Positions 45,917-57,269 of a stretch of DNA of 64,000 bases are shown here, piece by piece (positions within the stretch are counted from its first letter, which is position 1; each line of letters opens with the position of its first letter). Origin of the DNA: Prionace glauca (lineage: Eukaryota > Chordata > Chondrichthyes > Carcharhiniformes > Carcharhinidae); assembly GCA_037974335.1 (NCBI GenBank), contig CM075760.1, forward strand, positions 60,270,515-60,334,514, read 5' to 3'. The notes under the pieces are model-generated. The model worked only from the letters and a program-made list of their open reading frames with translations, made no database searches and was not told the DNA's origin. The position numbers were made by a program, and so were the translations under genes.

Positions 45917-46625
45917 GTCAGCCTATCCGTTTACCAACAGATCTCTTAAGACAGATAAGTGAACACCGGGAACAAAATAGTGAGGCTGTAATCATTTTCT
46001 ATGCAAGAACACACAACAGAATGTTTGTCAATAAATACTTAAATAGAAAATGTTCTTCAGTTGAAACACATGAACTGTTTGGTGTTTCCATGCATTCATG
46101 GAAGGCAGAGATGGGCTGAGGTTATCACTGGGAAAACTGAAGGGGAATTGCTAAAAAAAATCATTTCTCCAAACGGAGTTATTGAAAATAGAATGTTTAA
46201 AATAAACACGCAAATGTCTATGATATTTCTTCGACATAGAACCATAGAATTCCTACAGTTCAGAAGAAAGGTTATCTTGGCCCACCGAGTCTGCATCCCA
46301 CCCAGGTCCTCCCCTCTGCCCTATCCCCATTAGCCCCACACATTTACCATGGCTAATCCACATACTCTAAGGGAAAATAATGGGCAATTTTGCATGGCCA
46401 ATCCAACTAATATGATCAGTTGTAATATAAATGAGGGACAGGTGTTGTGCAGTAATACAGAGACAGAACCGAATGCACCAGATATCGATACAGCACCTGT
46501 ACTAAAATGAATGCAGACTGGGTCCAGTTCAGTCATTACTGAGAGAGTGTATACAGTATATTATTAACCAGCGTGGTGTTTTCTCATCTGATAGAGACAT
46601 GACATACTCAGTTTTGACAAAGACA
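45917..46625. repeat. Duplicated block, copy 2 (partner at 38627-39340)
   Basis: Direct-orientation partner of the block at 38627, about 7.29 kb away, with clear divergence and a few indels between the copies. Confidence 0.88.
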
Positions 46626-46747
46626 AGGTCTTTGTGAAGGATACAATGTGAAGGATAAACTTGTATTTGGTGAATAAAAAGTCTGAAATACGATAAAAAG
46701 CAGGTGAGACATTGATAAATGAACATTTTAAAGACCTTGTATCAGCT
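46626..46747. other. Short intergenic stretch before the tRNA-like gene
   Basis: Tail of the degenerate array; no gene. Confidence 0.4.
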
Positions 46748-46819
46748 TCCCTGGTGGTCTAGTAGTTAGGATTTGGCGTTTTCACTGCCACAGCCCGGGT
46801 TCGATTCTCGCTCAGAGAA
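46748..46819 (+). tRNA. tRNA-Glu(UUC)-like gene, probably decaying
   Basis: The 72-base sequence begins TCCCTGGTGGTCTAGTAGTT and has the anticodon loop TTTTCAC (anticodon TTC), B box GGGTTCGATTC, and 3' end CAGAGAA. It matches vertebrate tRNA-Glu at most positions. The acceptor stem has one C-A mismatch and the T stem one C-C mismatch plus a wobble, so it may be a pseudogene or a tRNA-derived relic. No T-run terminator is obvious right after it. Confidence 0.65.
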
Positions 46820-47340
46820 TGTAGATTTATTGCTGTACAACAATCCTGCGTTCCTTCAGGTCAACAACTGTCAGAATCAGTGTGGGGAAAATTCCCTTGC
46901 TTGCGCCTGAATTGGAAAAGTCACAAGTAAAGAAGCAAAAAAAGAATAAGAGAGCGATAGGCTAGAAAGTGCTGATGACTCAAAATACTGATACGGGTTA
47001 AAGTCTGACTGTTAATGAGGGAAAATTTATTGTTTCTACCGACACAAAAATCTCGCAGATCTGTGCCCAAATCTCTGATTCAATGACAAGAAAACCTTTA
47101 ATTGAATGAAATAGTAAACTCTCCCACCCCCAGTGAAGTGGAGGCAGTTTTCATTCAGAAACCAGTAACTCTGAGTTTAACAATGTGGGAAGGAGAAAGA
47201 CTCAGTTTGAGCGGTGACATTGCGGGAGGAATGGAGAGCTGGAGTTCACCCAGAAAAGCAGCAAAGTTTCAAATCAATGGCGTCCAACGTTGGATGGTCC
47301 ATTAACGGTGATAATTTAATGTTATTCAGCAGAATCACCA
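46820..47340. other. Intergenic stretch, nothing recognised
   Basis: No domain is recognisable in the short frames here. Confidence 0.4.
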
Positions 47341-47342
47341 CA

Positions 47343-48096
47343 GGATGGTTTATGCAGGCGACGGTGCAGAGGGACCTCTGGGTCCTTGTGCATGAGTCGC
47401 AAAAACCCAGCTTGCAGGTGTAGCAGGTGGTCAGGAAGGCGAATGGGATCCTGGCCTTCATCGCGAGGGGGATTGAATATAAAAGTAGGGAGGTCTTGCT
47501 GCGGCTGTATAGGGCATTGGTGAGGCCGCAGCAGGAGTACTGTGTCCAGTTTTGGGCGCCGTACTTACGCAAGGATATTTCAGCCTTGGACGGAGTGCAG
47601 AAGAGGTTTACTAGGCTGATGCCGGAGTTGAAAGGGTTGAGCTATGAGGAGAGGCTGAATAGATTAGGCTTGTACTCGTTGGAGTTTAGAAGAATGAGGG
47701 GAGATCTCATTGAGACGTATAAGATGATAAATGGGATGGATAGGATAGAGGTGGAGAGACTCTTCCCGCTCAGAAAGGATAGTAGGAATAGGAGGCATAG
47801 CCTCAAGATAAAGGGGGGGGGGGCGGTTTAGAACGGAGTTGAGGAGGAACTTCTTCACTCAAAGGGTGGTGAATCTCTGGAATTCTCTGCCGTTGAAGTG
47901 GTGGAGGCTGCCTCGCTAAATATTTTTAAGACGCGGGTGGATGGATTTTTGATAAGAGAAGGGATTAAGGATTATGGGAGAGGGCGGGAAGGTGGAACTG
48001 AGCCACGACAGATCAGCAATGATCTTATTGAGTGGTGGGGCAGGCTCGAAGGGCTAGTTGGCCTACACCTGCTCCTATTTCTTATGTTCTTATCAC
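47343..48096 (+). mobile_element. CR1-like LINE, 5'-truncated, TTCTTATG family
   Basis: It starts at GCAGGCGACGGTGCAGAGGG, the same place inside the C-terminal domain as TVQRDLGVL in copy 3, and runs to a TTCTTAT tail. One stop lies near 47422 and a frameshift in the G run near 47815. High similarity to the copies in the J-CH1 intron shows recent activity of one family. Confidence 0.87.
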
Positions 48097-48149
48097 AGAT
48101 TGATGCTAAAACTTTGAATGGAGTGAACTGCAGTAACATTGAATGCAGT

Positions 48150-48460
48150 GGAAAGGGCAGCGCGGTAGCGCAGTGATTAGCACTGACGTCTCACAGCGCC
48201 AGGGACTCAGGTCCTCGGGTCACCGTCTGTGCAGAGTTTGCACGTTCTCCCCGTGCCTCCGTGGGTTTACTCCGGGTGTCCCGCTTTCAAAGATGCGTGT
48301 TTTAGTTTGATTGGCCGTGCTAAATTGGTCCTAGTGTCAGAGGGATTAGAAGATAAGTATGTGGGTTTGCGGGGAATAGGGCGTGGGTGGGATTGTTGTG
48401 GGTGCGGACTCGATGGGCCGAATGGCCTCCTTCCGGAGGAATCGAAAGAGATAATACAAA
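48150..48460 (+). mobile_element. tRNA-derived SINE, well preserved
   Basis: The head GCGCGGTAGCGCAGTGATTA is the tRNA-like A box, followed by the body TGCACGTTCTCCCCGTG and the 3' part GGACTCGATGGGCCGAATGG. It is the most complete copy of this family in the window. Confidence 0.8.
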
Positions 48461-48834
48461 TATACATTGTTTTGGATGAAACAGCAGGTCAACTAAATAT
48501 ATTTTCACTGCCATGTAAAAGCGGACCTGACATCTGCACTGAAATGTGATGAGGTTGGAAAAACTCAGGACGTTACATGGCATGTGTGCATCAGGAAACA
48601 AAGATAAACCTTCACCTCCATCACCTTTCATTAACATCGGGAATGTTTAGAAATAGAGGAAGTTTTTAAAAGAAGTGAAATCCAACGAGGAGAAAATGTA
48701 ACAACATCTGGCAGGGTGGAAATTGCGATGGGTATTTGGTCTATTGCAGCTTATGTGAATTGATGTTTGAAGACAGTGCGAGACAAAATGGCCTGTTAAT
48801 TAGTAGATAGCACAGAAAACCAGCCAGGAGATTC
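48461..48834. other. Intergenic stretch, nothing recognised
   Basis: No gene or repeat identified. Confidence 0.4.
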
Positions 48835-48907
48835 TGCCAAAACCAGGGATTGAACCAGGGACCTTTAGATCTTCAGTTGAACGCGCTCCCAACTGAGTTA
48901 TTTCGGC
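48835..48907 (-). tRNA. tRNA-Phe(GAA)-like gene, probably decaying
   Basis: The minus strand reads GCCGAAATAACTCAGTTGGG, with anticodon loop CTGAAGA (anticodon GAA), then AAAGGTCCCTGGTTCAATCC and the end TTTTGGCA. The acceptor stem is fully paired with one G-T. The anticodon stem has two mismatches, and the B box has CAATCC for CGATCC. Likely a pseudogene, 73 bases. Confidence 0.65.
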
Positions 48908-49906
48908 TATCAGGTCACCTGACAGCTTCCGTCTCCCAAATATCTAAGGGAGCAATGATTTCTGCCCATTCGTTAATGCATCATTTTCATCTTTCTTCGA
49001 ATAATTTGAACCAAATGTCCTCAGTTATAAAAGCAAATTACTGCGGATGGGAAAAGAGGGAATGCTCCAAAATCTCCCAATGTCTGACAGCCCCTGTAAG
49101 AAGTGAAAAGGGCGGACGTTTCGAGTCCAGATGACAATTTATCAAAGCTCATTGTACAATATTACTCACTATTCGTTTCAATATTTAGTATCAATTCATT
49201 ATTTAACACATATGTCTTTATTATGAATTGAATATTTCTGAAATTGAACATCACTGAATTGAAAATATAACTGACCAACAGAACCAATCGAATCACCGGG
49301 TAATACAGATCACAATTTTGGGATTTACTATCGTCAGCTTTTAAACAAAGTCAAATACATTTAAATGGAGGAAAATCAAGAATTATCTGTTAGTGGCCCT
49401 TGAACCTTTTTTATTATGGGTGTGAAACATTCAGGCGCATAAATTCCGGCTCTTTACAGGAAAGTCCAGTAGATCCGCACTGAGTCTCGATTCCCTCATC
49501 TGTCTGAGTGGTTTTTCCTGTTTCTTAGTGATGAAAAACGATTTAAAAATATTCTTCTGTGAAATGTGCGCCATTTCCTTTAGTTCACTTACAGTATCAC
49601 TTGTATCTGTCTTTTTGAGCACACACTACTATCAGATATTTCAGGTGGTGATTCACCATATTAGTCTGCACCTAGAAACCCATTAAATTCTGTTGGAGAC
49701 TGAACGAGATGACAATATGTTCTCGGCATCAAAAGCGAACTTTCCTGTCAGTGCGTCAAAAAATGCACTTCTCTTTTCACAGAAAGTATTTGAGGGTGAT
49801 GTCAGAGCAATGATAACATGTCTTTAACATCGAGGTTCGGATAATGTGGAGCAACAAACTGAAATCAAACAATTTTCCCTTACGCCACATGAGAAAGCTT
49901 AATAAT
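48908..49906. other. Intergenic stretch with one repeat scrap
   Basis: GACGTTTCGAGTCCAGATGA at about 49117-49136 is a scrap of the dispersed repeat at 24500. Otherwise nothing is recognised. Confidence 0.4.
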
Positions 49907-49983
49907 TGTTTCTGCCCGGTTTGAACTGAACTGGGAACCTTTCGCGTGTGAGGTGGACGTGATAACCACTACACTACAGAAAC
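49907..49983 (-). pseudogene. tRNA-Val(CAC) pseudogene
   Basis: The minus strand reads GTTTCTGTAGTGTAGTGGTT, then ATCACG, and the anticodon loop CTCACAC (anticodon CAC), ending AACCGGGCAGAAACA. It matches vertebrate tRNA-Val closely, but the T arm has a four-base duplication (CAGTTCAGTTCAAA), giving 77 instead of 73 bases and breaking the T loop. Confidence 0.75.
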
Positions 49984-50124
49984 TGATCGGAACATGTCCG
50001 AGCAAATCTGCCTGTCTGCAATGTCCAATTAGGCTGTGTCGCTGCAGGTTCCGACTGAGAGGTTAGACTGAGAGCCCATGTCACTGATTCAGGAAGATAA
50101 CCGTTAATTTCAATCTGATTCCAC

Positions 50125-50430
50125 GACTTATACAAAGAACAAAGAACAAAAACAGCCCGGGAAACAGGCCCTTCGGCCCAACGAGCCCACGCCGCCACTT
50201 TAACATTACCAGTACCTTCCCCCCCGCCCCCTCCCCTCCACCTTATCTATGCTTATGGCATTCCACATTGAGGGAAAACTAATTTAGGGACAATATATTA
50301 CCTCCAATCAGCCGAATAGCACATCTTTGGGGTTTGGGAGGAAACCGGAGCACACGGAGAAAACCCACGCAAGCACGGGGAGAATGCACAAACTCCCATA
50401 GACACCGGCCCAAATCCATGTGTCTGCACA
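50125..50430 (-). mobile_element. SINE-like repeat, reverse orientation
   Basis: It contains CAGGCCCTTCGGCCCAACGA, then AAACCGGAGCACACGGAGAA and GCACGGGGAGAATGCACAAA, the reverse complement of the SINE body and related 3' end. Confidence 0.65.
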
Positions 50431-50639
50431 GCAAACCATGATAGTCACTGAGCTGTCGTCTTGCCCAGTATCTGGTCCAGTTTAAGCGTACAGTAACGAC
50501 ATGAAGTACTCGGCCACCCTCGAACATCCAAGAGCAGCCCTTGTATGACCCATCGCGTGTATGTCCATCGTTGAGCAACAAGGCGGACCGACTTAATACT
50601 TGTGAATTAAAAGAGAAAAACATTAGTATCACTCCACAT

Positions 50640-51775
50640 CCTTATACATTACCAGGGACGTCCCAAGGCTATTGAAGCTTATTTAAAACAATCTCCTATA
50701 TCCCTCCATCTCCAACCCACTCATGTGCCTGTCTAAGTAACTCCTAAACAACTCCAGCGTGCCTGCTTCCACCACCTTGCTTGGCAGAGCATTCCATACC
50801 CCCATTACCCTCTGCGCGAGAAACCTCCCTCTAACATCTGTGTTATACCTCTCCCCCCTCACCTAAGCCCGTGGCCCTTCGTACTGTGCGTTTCTGACAC
50901 AGGAAATTACTTTCCACTGTTTACTCTATCTATACCCTTCATCATCTTATATACTTCTATTAGATCCCCCCTCAGTCGTCGTCTTTCAAGGGAAAACAGC
51001 CCCAATTTGCTCAATATTTCCTCATAACCCAGTCCTTCCCTACCAGGCAGCATCCTGGTAAACCTCCTCTGCACACTCTCCAGAGTCTCCACATCCTTCC
51101 AGTAGTAAGGCGACCAGAACTGGACGCAGTACTCCAAATGTGGCCTAACCATCGTTCTATACAACTGCAACATTAGACTCCAGCTCTTATACTCTATACC
51201 CCTTCCTATAAAGGCTAACATAAGCTTTCTTCTCAGCCTTCTCCACTTGTACTGCCACCGTCAAAGACTTATGCACTTGCACCCCAAGGTCCCTCTGCGT
51301 TTCTATACTCTTAATAGGCTTACCCTTTATCATATAACTTCCCCCTACATTATTCCGGCCAAAATGCATCACCTCACATTTATCAGGATTAAACTCCATT
51401 TGTCATATATCTGCCCAATATACCAGCCTATCTATACCCCATTGTATTGCCAGACACTGCACCTCACTGTCCGCCAATCCAGCCATCTTAGTGTCATCTG
51501 CAAATTTGCTGATCACACCCTTACTCCCTCCAAGTTATTTATATATACTACAAAAAGAATATTTCCCAGTGCTGAGCCCTGCGGCACACCACTAGTGACA
51601 GACCTCCAGCTAGAAAAAGACCCTTCCACTACTATTCTCTGTCTCCTCTTACCAAGCCAGTTCTCAACCCATCTAGATACCTGGCCTTGTATTTCATGAG
51701 CCTTAATCGTTTCAGCCAACCTATCAAGTCACGCCTCTTTCTTGACACCCGGGATCCTGGCAGATAAAGGGTGGT
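50640..51775 (-). mobile_element. CR1-like LINE, third family copy, C-terminal half
   Basis: Minus-strand pieces in order: [13 protein letters not shown]-type with [10 protein letters not shown] (51513-51719), MEFNPDKCEVMHFGRNN (51187-51399), then RPHLEYCVQFWSPYYWKDVE and GLGYEEILSKLGLFSLERRR (50907-51221). These are the reverse transcriptase end and C-terminal domain. Frameshifts divide the frames. It is moderately old. Confidence 0.8.
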
Positions 51776-52044
51776 CTGAAAATGGACCACCCTTTGTCTG
51801 CCAGGAATTTGTGCATTGCATGAAGTTGAACAGAATTTGACACGTTAGGGCAGTGTCCATATTACCCATCATCCAACGGCCTGGCCGAAAGAGCAGCCTA
51901 AACAGTAAAAGCAGATTCAGAAAATCATCCCACAGCCTCCTTGGACATTAAAACCATCCAGTTTCATCCTCAGTTATAGGGTGACACACACCCCAACTCC
52001 ACCCCCTGCTCCCCCCATACCCATCCCCCCCCCCCACCCCCGTT

Positions 52045-52565
52045 CAACAACTGGACTAGCCCACGCAGATTTGCTCAAGGGAAGATTACTCTGCCCAAAG
52101 TTACGCCTGATCTTCAAAGGGCGGGAGATGACACTCAGTGCCCACCAACAGGGAGAGGCACTTAAAGACAGTTGATAGGTTATTAGTAAAGAATCATGGC
52201 AATGGATCCGCGTGGTTATGACGCATGTTTGGTACAGGAACAGGACCAGTTTCCTATCAAGTCCGTTTGGGAGATACCATCCTATTGGAATCATCTACAA
52301 GCCATCAACCCCCAGTCATGCAGGAAAAATCAATTCCCAGCACACCGGGAAATTAGGAAAGAATTCCAGGCACTCCGGGTACTGCTCTCCACCTCCGCCA
52401 GTGATTACTTCGGAGACTGAAATGGACACAGCGGGTTTAGCCTCTCGACAACATTGTCTCCCGATGAAGGGAACTTGGGCCACAACGCTCATGGTGGGAG
52501 AGGCGAGGCCCGGTCTGATGAACCCCACTCACTTCCGAGGCTGAGCAGGAGGAACCGCACCCAGC
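52045..52565. repeat. Dispersed repeat of unknown class, inverted partner of 43480-43995
   Basis: Reverse complement match to the block at 43480: GGCAATGGATCCGCGTGGTT here against AACCACGCGGATCCATTGCC there. The two copies lie 8.5 kb apart around the receptor and tRNA-like genes. Confidence 0.75.
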
Positions 52566-52909
52566 ATTGAAACTCCAAAAAAGACTTCCAAGGCCGTCAC
52601 CCCTCGATGGTCACTCAGACCCAGAGGGGGAGGGGTGCAATGACTTCAAACAGGTTAATGAGTTGAACATGCCCAAATATAAACTACCAAACTGAGGACT
52701 GTGAAATCTGCCCACTCATGGAGCTCCACATGGAGTTCAGAGCTGCAAGGAGTGAAGCACTGAGAGTTGGGGTGAGTGTGGGAGTTTAGGGAAGTGGTTA
52801 GAGTGGTGTTGCTGCGTCTTGTCTCCCTTACAACCAGGTCCAGTGCAGGCAGGAATCTCCGAGACATTATAGTTCAGAAAGGGATGTGAGCCCATGGGTT
52901 TATTGACTC

Positions 52910-53175
52910 TTTCAGAAGGATTTCAACAAGGTCTCACATAACAGACAACCATGTAAAGTGAAAGCATATGGAATTGCAGGATATGTTTTGAGATTGACAG
53001 AAAGCTGGTTAACAGATAGAAAGCAAAGAGTTGGCATTCAGTGTCAAGTTGGTTACTGTAGGAATCTGTGCACGGACCCAACTGTTCACATTATATGTTA
53101 ATTAATATTAAAATTGAACTAAATGTATTATTCCGAAAATTGCGGATGATAAAAGGTGAGTGAGAGTGAGCTTTG
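52910..53175 (+). mobile_element. Old LINE fragment, reverse transcriptase part
   Basis: Decayed plus-strand frame: TTTCAACAAGGTCTCACAT (F-K-V-P/S-H), AGAAAGCTGGTTAACAGATA (KAGLTDR-like) and AAAATTGCGGATGATAAAAG (KIADDK), the catalytic ADD box. Confidence 0.6.
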
Positions 53176-53185
53176 AGAAACATAC

Positions 53186-53275
53186 GACAGATCAGCCATG
53201 ATCTTATTGAATGGCGGGGCAGGCTCGAAGGGCCAGATGGCCTACTCCTGCTCCTATTTCTTATGTTCTTATGTA
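53186..53275 (+). mobile_element. CR1-like LINE extreme 3' end, TTCTTATG family
   Basis: About 90 bases: ACGACAGATCAGCCATGATC, then GGCGGGGCAGGCTCGAAGGG, and the tail TTCTTATGTTCTTATG. It is a very short 5'-truncated insertion. Confidence 0.85.
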
Positions 53276-53515
53276 ACTCATGTACCAGCCGACTTAAGAA
53301 CAGCTTCTTCCCTGTTGCTGTCAGACTTTTGAATGAACTTACCTTGCATTAAATTGATCTTTCTCTACACTCTAGCTATGACATTAACACTACATTCTGC
53401 ACTCTCTTGTTTGTTTCTCTTTGAATGGTATGTTTTGTCTGTATGACGCGCAAGAAACAATACTTTTTACTGTTAATACATATGAGAATAATAAATCAAA
53501 CCAAATCAAAAACTA
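53276..53515 (+). mobile_element. LINE 3' end of a different family
   Basis: Decayed coding end of the SFFPVAVRLLNE type (near 53305-53340), then CTAGCTATGACATTAACACT and a tail AATCAAACCAAATCAAA. Same family as 24955-25258. It starts directly after the CR1 tail. Confidence 0.7.
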
Positions 53516-53827
53516 TACACAGCAGTTTGGTTTCGCCATAGTCTTATATAATTGGAGTAAGACTTATATTAGCCTTTATTACAAGGAATTAAAATATAAT
53601 TTAGCATTTGTTTTCCTAATTGCATGCTAGCCTTCTGTGATTAATATGCAAGGATATCCAGGTCCTTCTTAATGTTAAGATTTTTCAATCTCTCACCATT
53701 TTAACAAAATCTTGGCTGGAATTCTCTGTCCTTGCCTGCAGCTGGGATTCTCCACTGCCGTTGCTGTGAATGGAGATTTGGTTGAGTGCCAAATCCTCCG
53801 TTCTAACTGGCAACATTTGTGCGTGTG

Positions 53828-54272
53828 TGAATAAACTAGGCTTGTACTCGTTAGAGTTTAGAAGAATGAGGGGAGATCTCATTGAGACGTATAAGATGAT
53901 GAATGGGATGGATAGGATAGAGGTGGAGAGACTCTTCCCGCTCAAAAAAGACAGTAGGACTAGGGGGCACAGCCTCAAGATAAAGGGGGGGGGGCGGTTT
54001 AGAACAGAGTTGAGGAGGAACTTCTTCACTCAAAGGGTGGTGAATCTCTGGAATTCTCTGCCCGTTGAAGTGGTGGAGGCTGCCTCGCTAAATATTTTTA
54101 AGAAGCGGATTGATGGGTTTTTGATAAGAGAAGGGATTAAGGGTTATGGGGAGAGGGCGGGAAGGTGGAACTGAGCCACGACAGATCAGCCATGATCTTA
54201 TTGAATGGCGGGGCAGGCTCGAAGGGCTAGATGGCCTACACCTGCTCCTATTATGTTCTTATGTTCTTATGA
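53828..54272 (+). mobile_element. CR1-like LINE 3' end, TTCTTATG family, open frame
   Basis: It begins AATAAACTAGGCTTGTACTC and keeps an open C-terminal frame through RRNFFTQRVVNLWNSLPVEV to 54174, then the tail GTTCTTATGTTCTTATG. Confidence 0.87.
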
Positions 54273-55189
54273 TTTAGTGTGTTCTGAACAGGTTCAATGT
54301 GTGGGCATGTGCAAAGCAGTTGCAGTAAAATGTGGATGAGTGTGACGTTATCTCTTTGCAGCAATAAAAGGAAGATAGGTTATTATTTGAATGGGTGTAA
54401 ATTGAGATAGATGGATACTCAGAGAGACCTTGGCCTCTGCATGCATCAGTAACATGGAGGTGTGTTTTCACTGATGAAACACTGGGTGGCGCAGCGACCA
54501 CTTCACTGAAGTATCGAGGGTTCGCTCAAAATCCAAACAGGATCCGTGACAAATCCTGTAAGTTAAAAGCGACAGAGTGGGAAAGGGATATTTGATCGAG
54601 AAAATACAGCGATACGAGAAAACTGTGAATCTAAGCATTTATTAATGTTAATCCATTTATGCCTCAATCTTTATTCACAATTTCATAACATTTTACAGAA
54701 AGATTTCTTTTGAAGTTGGCTCCAGTTGTGTATGTCAACTGAACTGAATATCGACGAAATATAGGGAAAACAGGACATAGGCATAAAAGGCAGTGAACAA
54801 ATAGCAATAAGAAATTACTACTAAATTGCAGATTAATTCGAACAACATTGAATCGTCAAGATTCAATTATATGAATGCCGCGATTCTCTCATTCAGTTAA
54901 AACAAAAAATGAAACACAATTTACGTTGTTATCTCTTAACTGAGGTTGGTTTAAATCTGAGGATCGCTAAAATAATGCAATACATTTCCACAGCACCACT
55001 ACATGGATAAACAGGTGGAGAAAAATTGTCCGAAATCTAATTAATCACTGAAAGTAAAAGAGGAAACAAGAAATAAAGCAAACTTTTCATGGATTTGAAG
55101 CATTTAGTTAAAAGTTGCTTATCAATTGAGAATTGTGGAGTTTTTTCAAACCACTTCCGTCAGTTAGAAATGTCCATAGATTGAAATAT
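54273..55189. other. Intergenic stretch, nothing recognised
   Basis: AT-rich. A string GGTGGCGCAGCGACC near 54486 is a possible scrap of a tRNA-like SINE head, too short to call. Confidence 0.4.
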
Positions 55190-55470
55190 CAAGATGGCAC
55201 GGTGGCACAGTGGTTAGCCCCGCTGTTTCACAGCACCCGGGGACTCGGGGTCAATTCCAGTCTCGGGCGCCTGCCTGTGTTGAATTTGCACGTTCTACCC
55301 GGGACTGCATGGGTTTACTTCACAGTCGAAAGGTGTGCAAATTAGTGGATTGTCCGTGGTTAGTGCAGATTAGGGGAATTAATGCGGCAAAAACGCGGAT
55401 CGAGACGGCTAAATGCTCTATTGGAGAGTCGGAGCAGACTCGGTGGGCTGAATGGCCTCTTTGAATTTGT
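55190..55470 (+). mobile_element. tRNA-derived SINE
   Basis: The head GGCACGGTGGCACAGTGGTT, body TTTGCACGTTCTACCCGGGA and end GGTGGGCTGAATGGCCTCTT match the copy at 48150. It lies about 200 bases downstream of the M1 exon, in the likely M1-M2 intron. Confidence 0.8.
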
Positions 55471-55671
55471 GCCATGCAGAGATCCTAATAATCAGCTCAG
55501 AGAAAATCAACAGCGTCCAAAGATTAAACCGATCACTCGATCTGTAAAAGAGAGATACAATATTGAAGCAGATGTTTATGATCTGAAACATTAATGTGAG
55601 AGTTTTTTAATCAATAAAACATTTTGTCACTTTTCTCTCAGTCTGAAATGTGAGTGGACTGATCATCCCAC

Positions 55672-55799
55672 CTTCATCAGAGTCACTGCAGCGCTGTAGG
55701 AGAAGCTCAGGAAGAACAGGAAGATGAATGTGGAAGCGGTTGTCCAGTTGTTGCCGTTATAATCCTCATTGTCTTCAATCCAGCTTGTATTTGTGGAAT
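55672..55799 (-). CDS. IGHM: IgM heavy chain transmembrane exon M1, cluster B
   Basis: The minus strand encodes an acidic extracellular spacer (SWIEDNEDYNGN), then the membrane segment beginning NWTTASTFIFLFFLSFSYSA and ending AVTLMK. This is the conserved IgM transmembrane helix (compare WATASTFIVLFLLSLFYS in mammals), with the polar Thr, Ser and Tyr residues used to bind the CD79 signalling pair. The exon opens after CTCCATAG in the phase (AT TCC) that fits the cryptic donor in CH4 and ends ATGAAG before donor GTGGGA. The final short cytoplasmic codons (V-K-stop in other IgM) would come from a tiny M2 exon I could not locate. Confidence 0.93.
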
Positions 55800-56109
55800 C
55801 TATGGAGTTGGCGAGGAGGAGACAGTTAATGCATGATATCATACTGGGTTTTATCTTTTATCTTCGTTCTTATCTTGATTTTCTCACTTTTATCTTCGTT
55901 CAGGTATTATTTTGCTCTATAATGTCATCTTTAAAGTTTGTTTGCTAATAATGTAATCAATTAACGCAATGTTGTTAATTGCTCATTCTCAGCAATGTAT
56001 CTATGTTACTAACTGCACCTCCGAGTTTATTTCATGTGCAATGTTCGAAACTATTATGCATTTTCTTCATTGCCAGACACTCCCTTAGTCTGTTTTAATT
56101 TTGTATTAA

Positions 56110-56575
56110 CTATCAGCAAATATATTCTGAAGGCCAAGCAAGGGAAGTTAACTGAGCTGAGTTGAATAAATTAGGTCTATATTCTCTCGAATGTCGAAGA
56201 ACGTGAGAAATTTCCTTGTTGAGACAACAAATAATCGGAAGGGGTTTGACACTGTTTCTGCTGGACGGCGAATGCAAAACAAAAACAAAACGGGAGTGCA
56301 GACTTTTGATGAGCGAGCGTCGTTGATGACTGAGATGAGGAGACTTTCTTTTCATCGGGGTTTTGAAACTTCGGAATTCTTCACGTTTGTTGGTTGGGTT
56401 GGGTTGGAGGTATCTTTGATTTTTTTTTCAAGAAACCAAAGGATATGAGGAATGATTGAGAAATAGCAGTAAGACCAAATACCAGACATTATCCTATTGA
56501 ATGCTGATCAATTCCATATTGGGTCTATGGACTAGTCCTAAAAGAATATCTTATGTTCTTACGATTTACAATTTT
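56110..56575 (+). mobile_element. Old CR1-like LINE 3' end
   Basis: AATAAATTAGGTCTATATTC (KLGLYS-like) followed by decayed C-terminal frame and the end CTTATGTTCTTACG. Old relative of the TTCTTATG family. Confidence 0.6.
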
Positions 56576-57269
56576 TGAGATAAATTTAGGTTACTACTGT
56601 GGAATATTACCCATGATGATCAGATGAGTTATATTTTTGTTCGTTGGTGTTTGCAAATTATGAGCTTATCTCGGTTTCTGAAGGAGAACATGGTTTCTGT
56701 CTGTGACAGACCAACATGTAATAAAGTCATGTTTTACAGAATGTAAATTAATAATACATTTTTAATTAAATACCACATATAGCCTGTCCTTCCTGATTGC
56801 TTGGGCTTTAATATTTGCATTCATAAGAATACAAAATGTGAAGGGGATTACATGTTATTTTTCATAACAAGAGACTGTTGATTGGTTGGCAAATGGACTC
56901 CGATGGGTAAAGACTTTTTTCCAAGTTGAATGGAGTAGATAAATGTTGACTCAGTGTTAACTACCATGTTTTGTTTAAAATCAAACCAGGCAGCTTGACT
57001 CTGAGAAATGAACCTGAGCGCGGCTGTCGCCTATTTTGTTCAGGGGGAACAGACACACACGTGTACATGTTCTTTCTGTCTCAATAGAACAGGGCTCTGA
57101 ATTTCAATGCATGCAACTTCACGGCGTTAGGTGCGCCACACTCACTACTATCATTAAGTAATAGATGTTTGGTGGTTGTGGGAATGTTCTGCTGAGTGCA
57201 ATATGGAAATCTGTGACATATCTCTTTGTTCAGTGATGATCAAGCTCTGTACTACCATACGGGAATATT

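Noticed and set aside
47100-47290. Possible Ig-like V fragment on the plus strand
   Set aside because: The translation (VTLSLTMWEGERLSLSG) has a faint resemblance but no paired Cys, Trp or recombination signal.
51247-51699. 150-codon plus-strand open frame
   Set aside because: Antisense to a CR1-like LINE with good minus-strand motifs.
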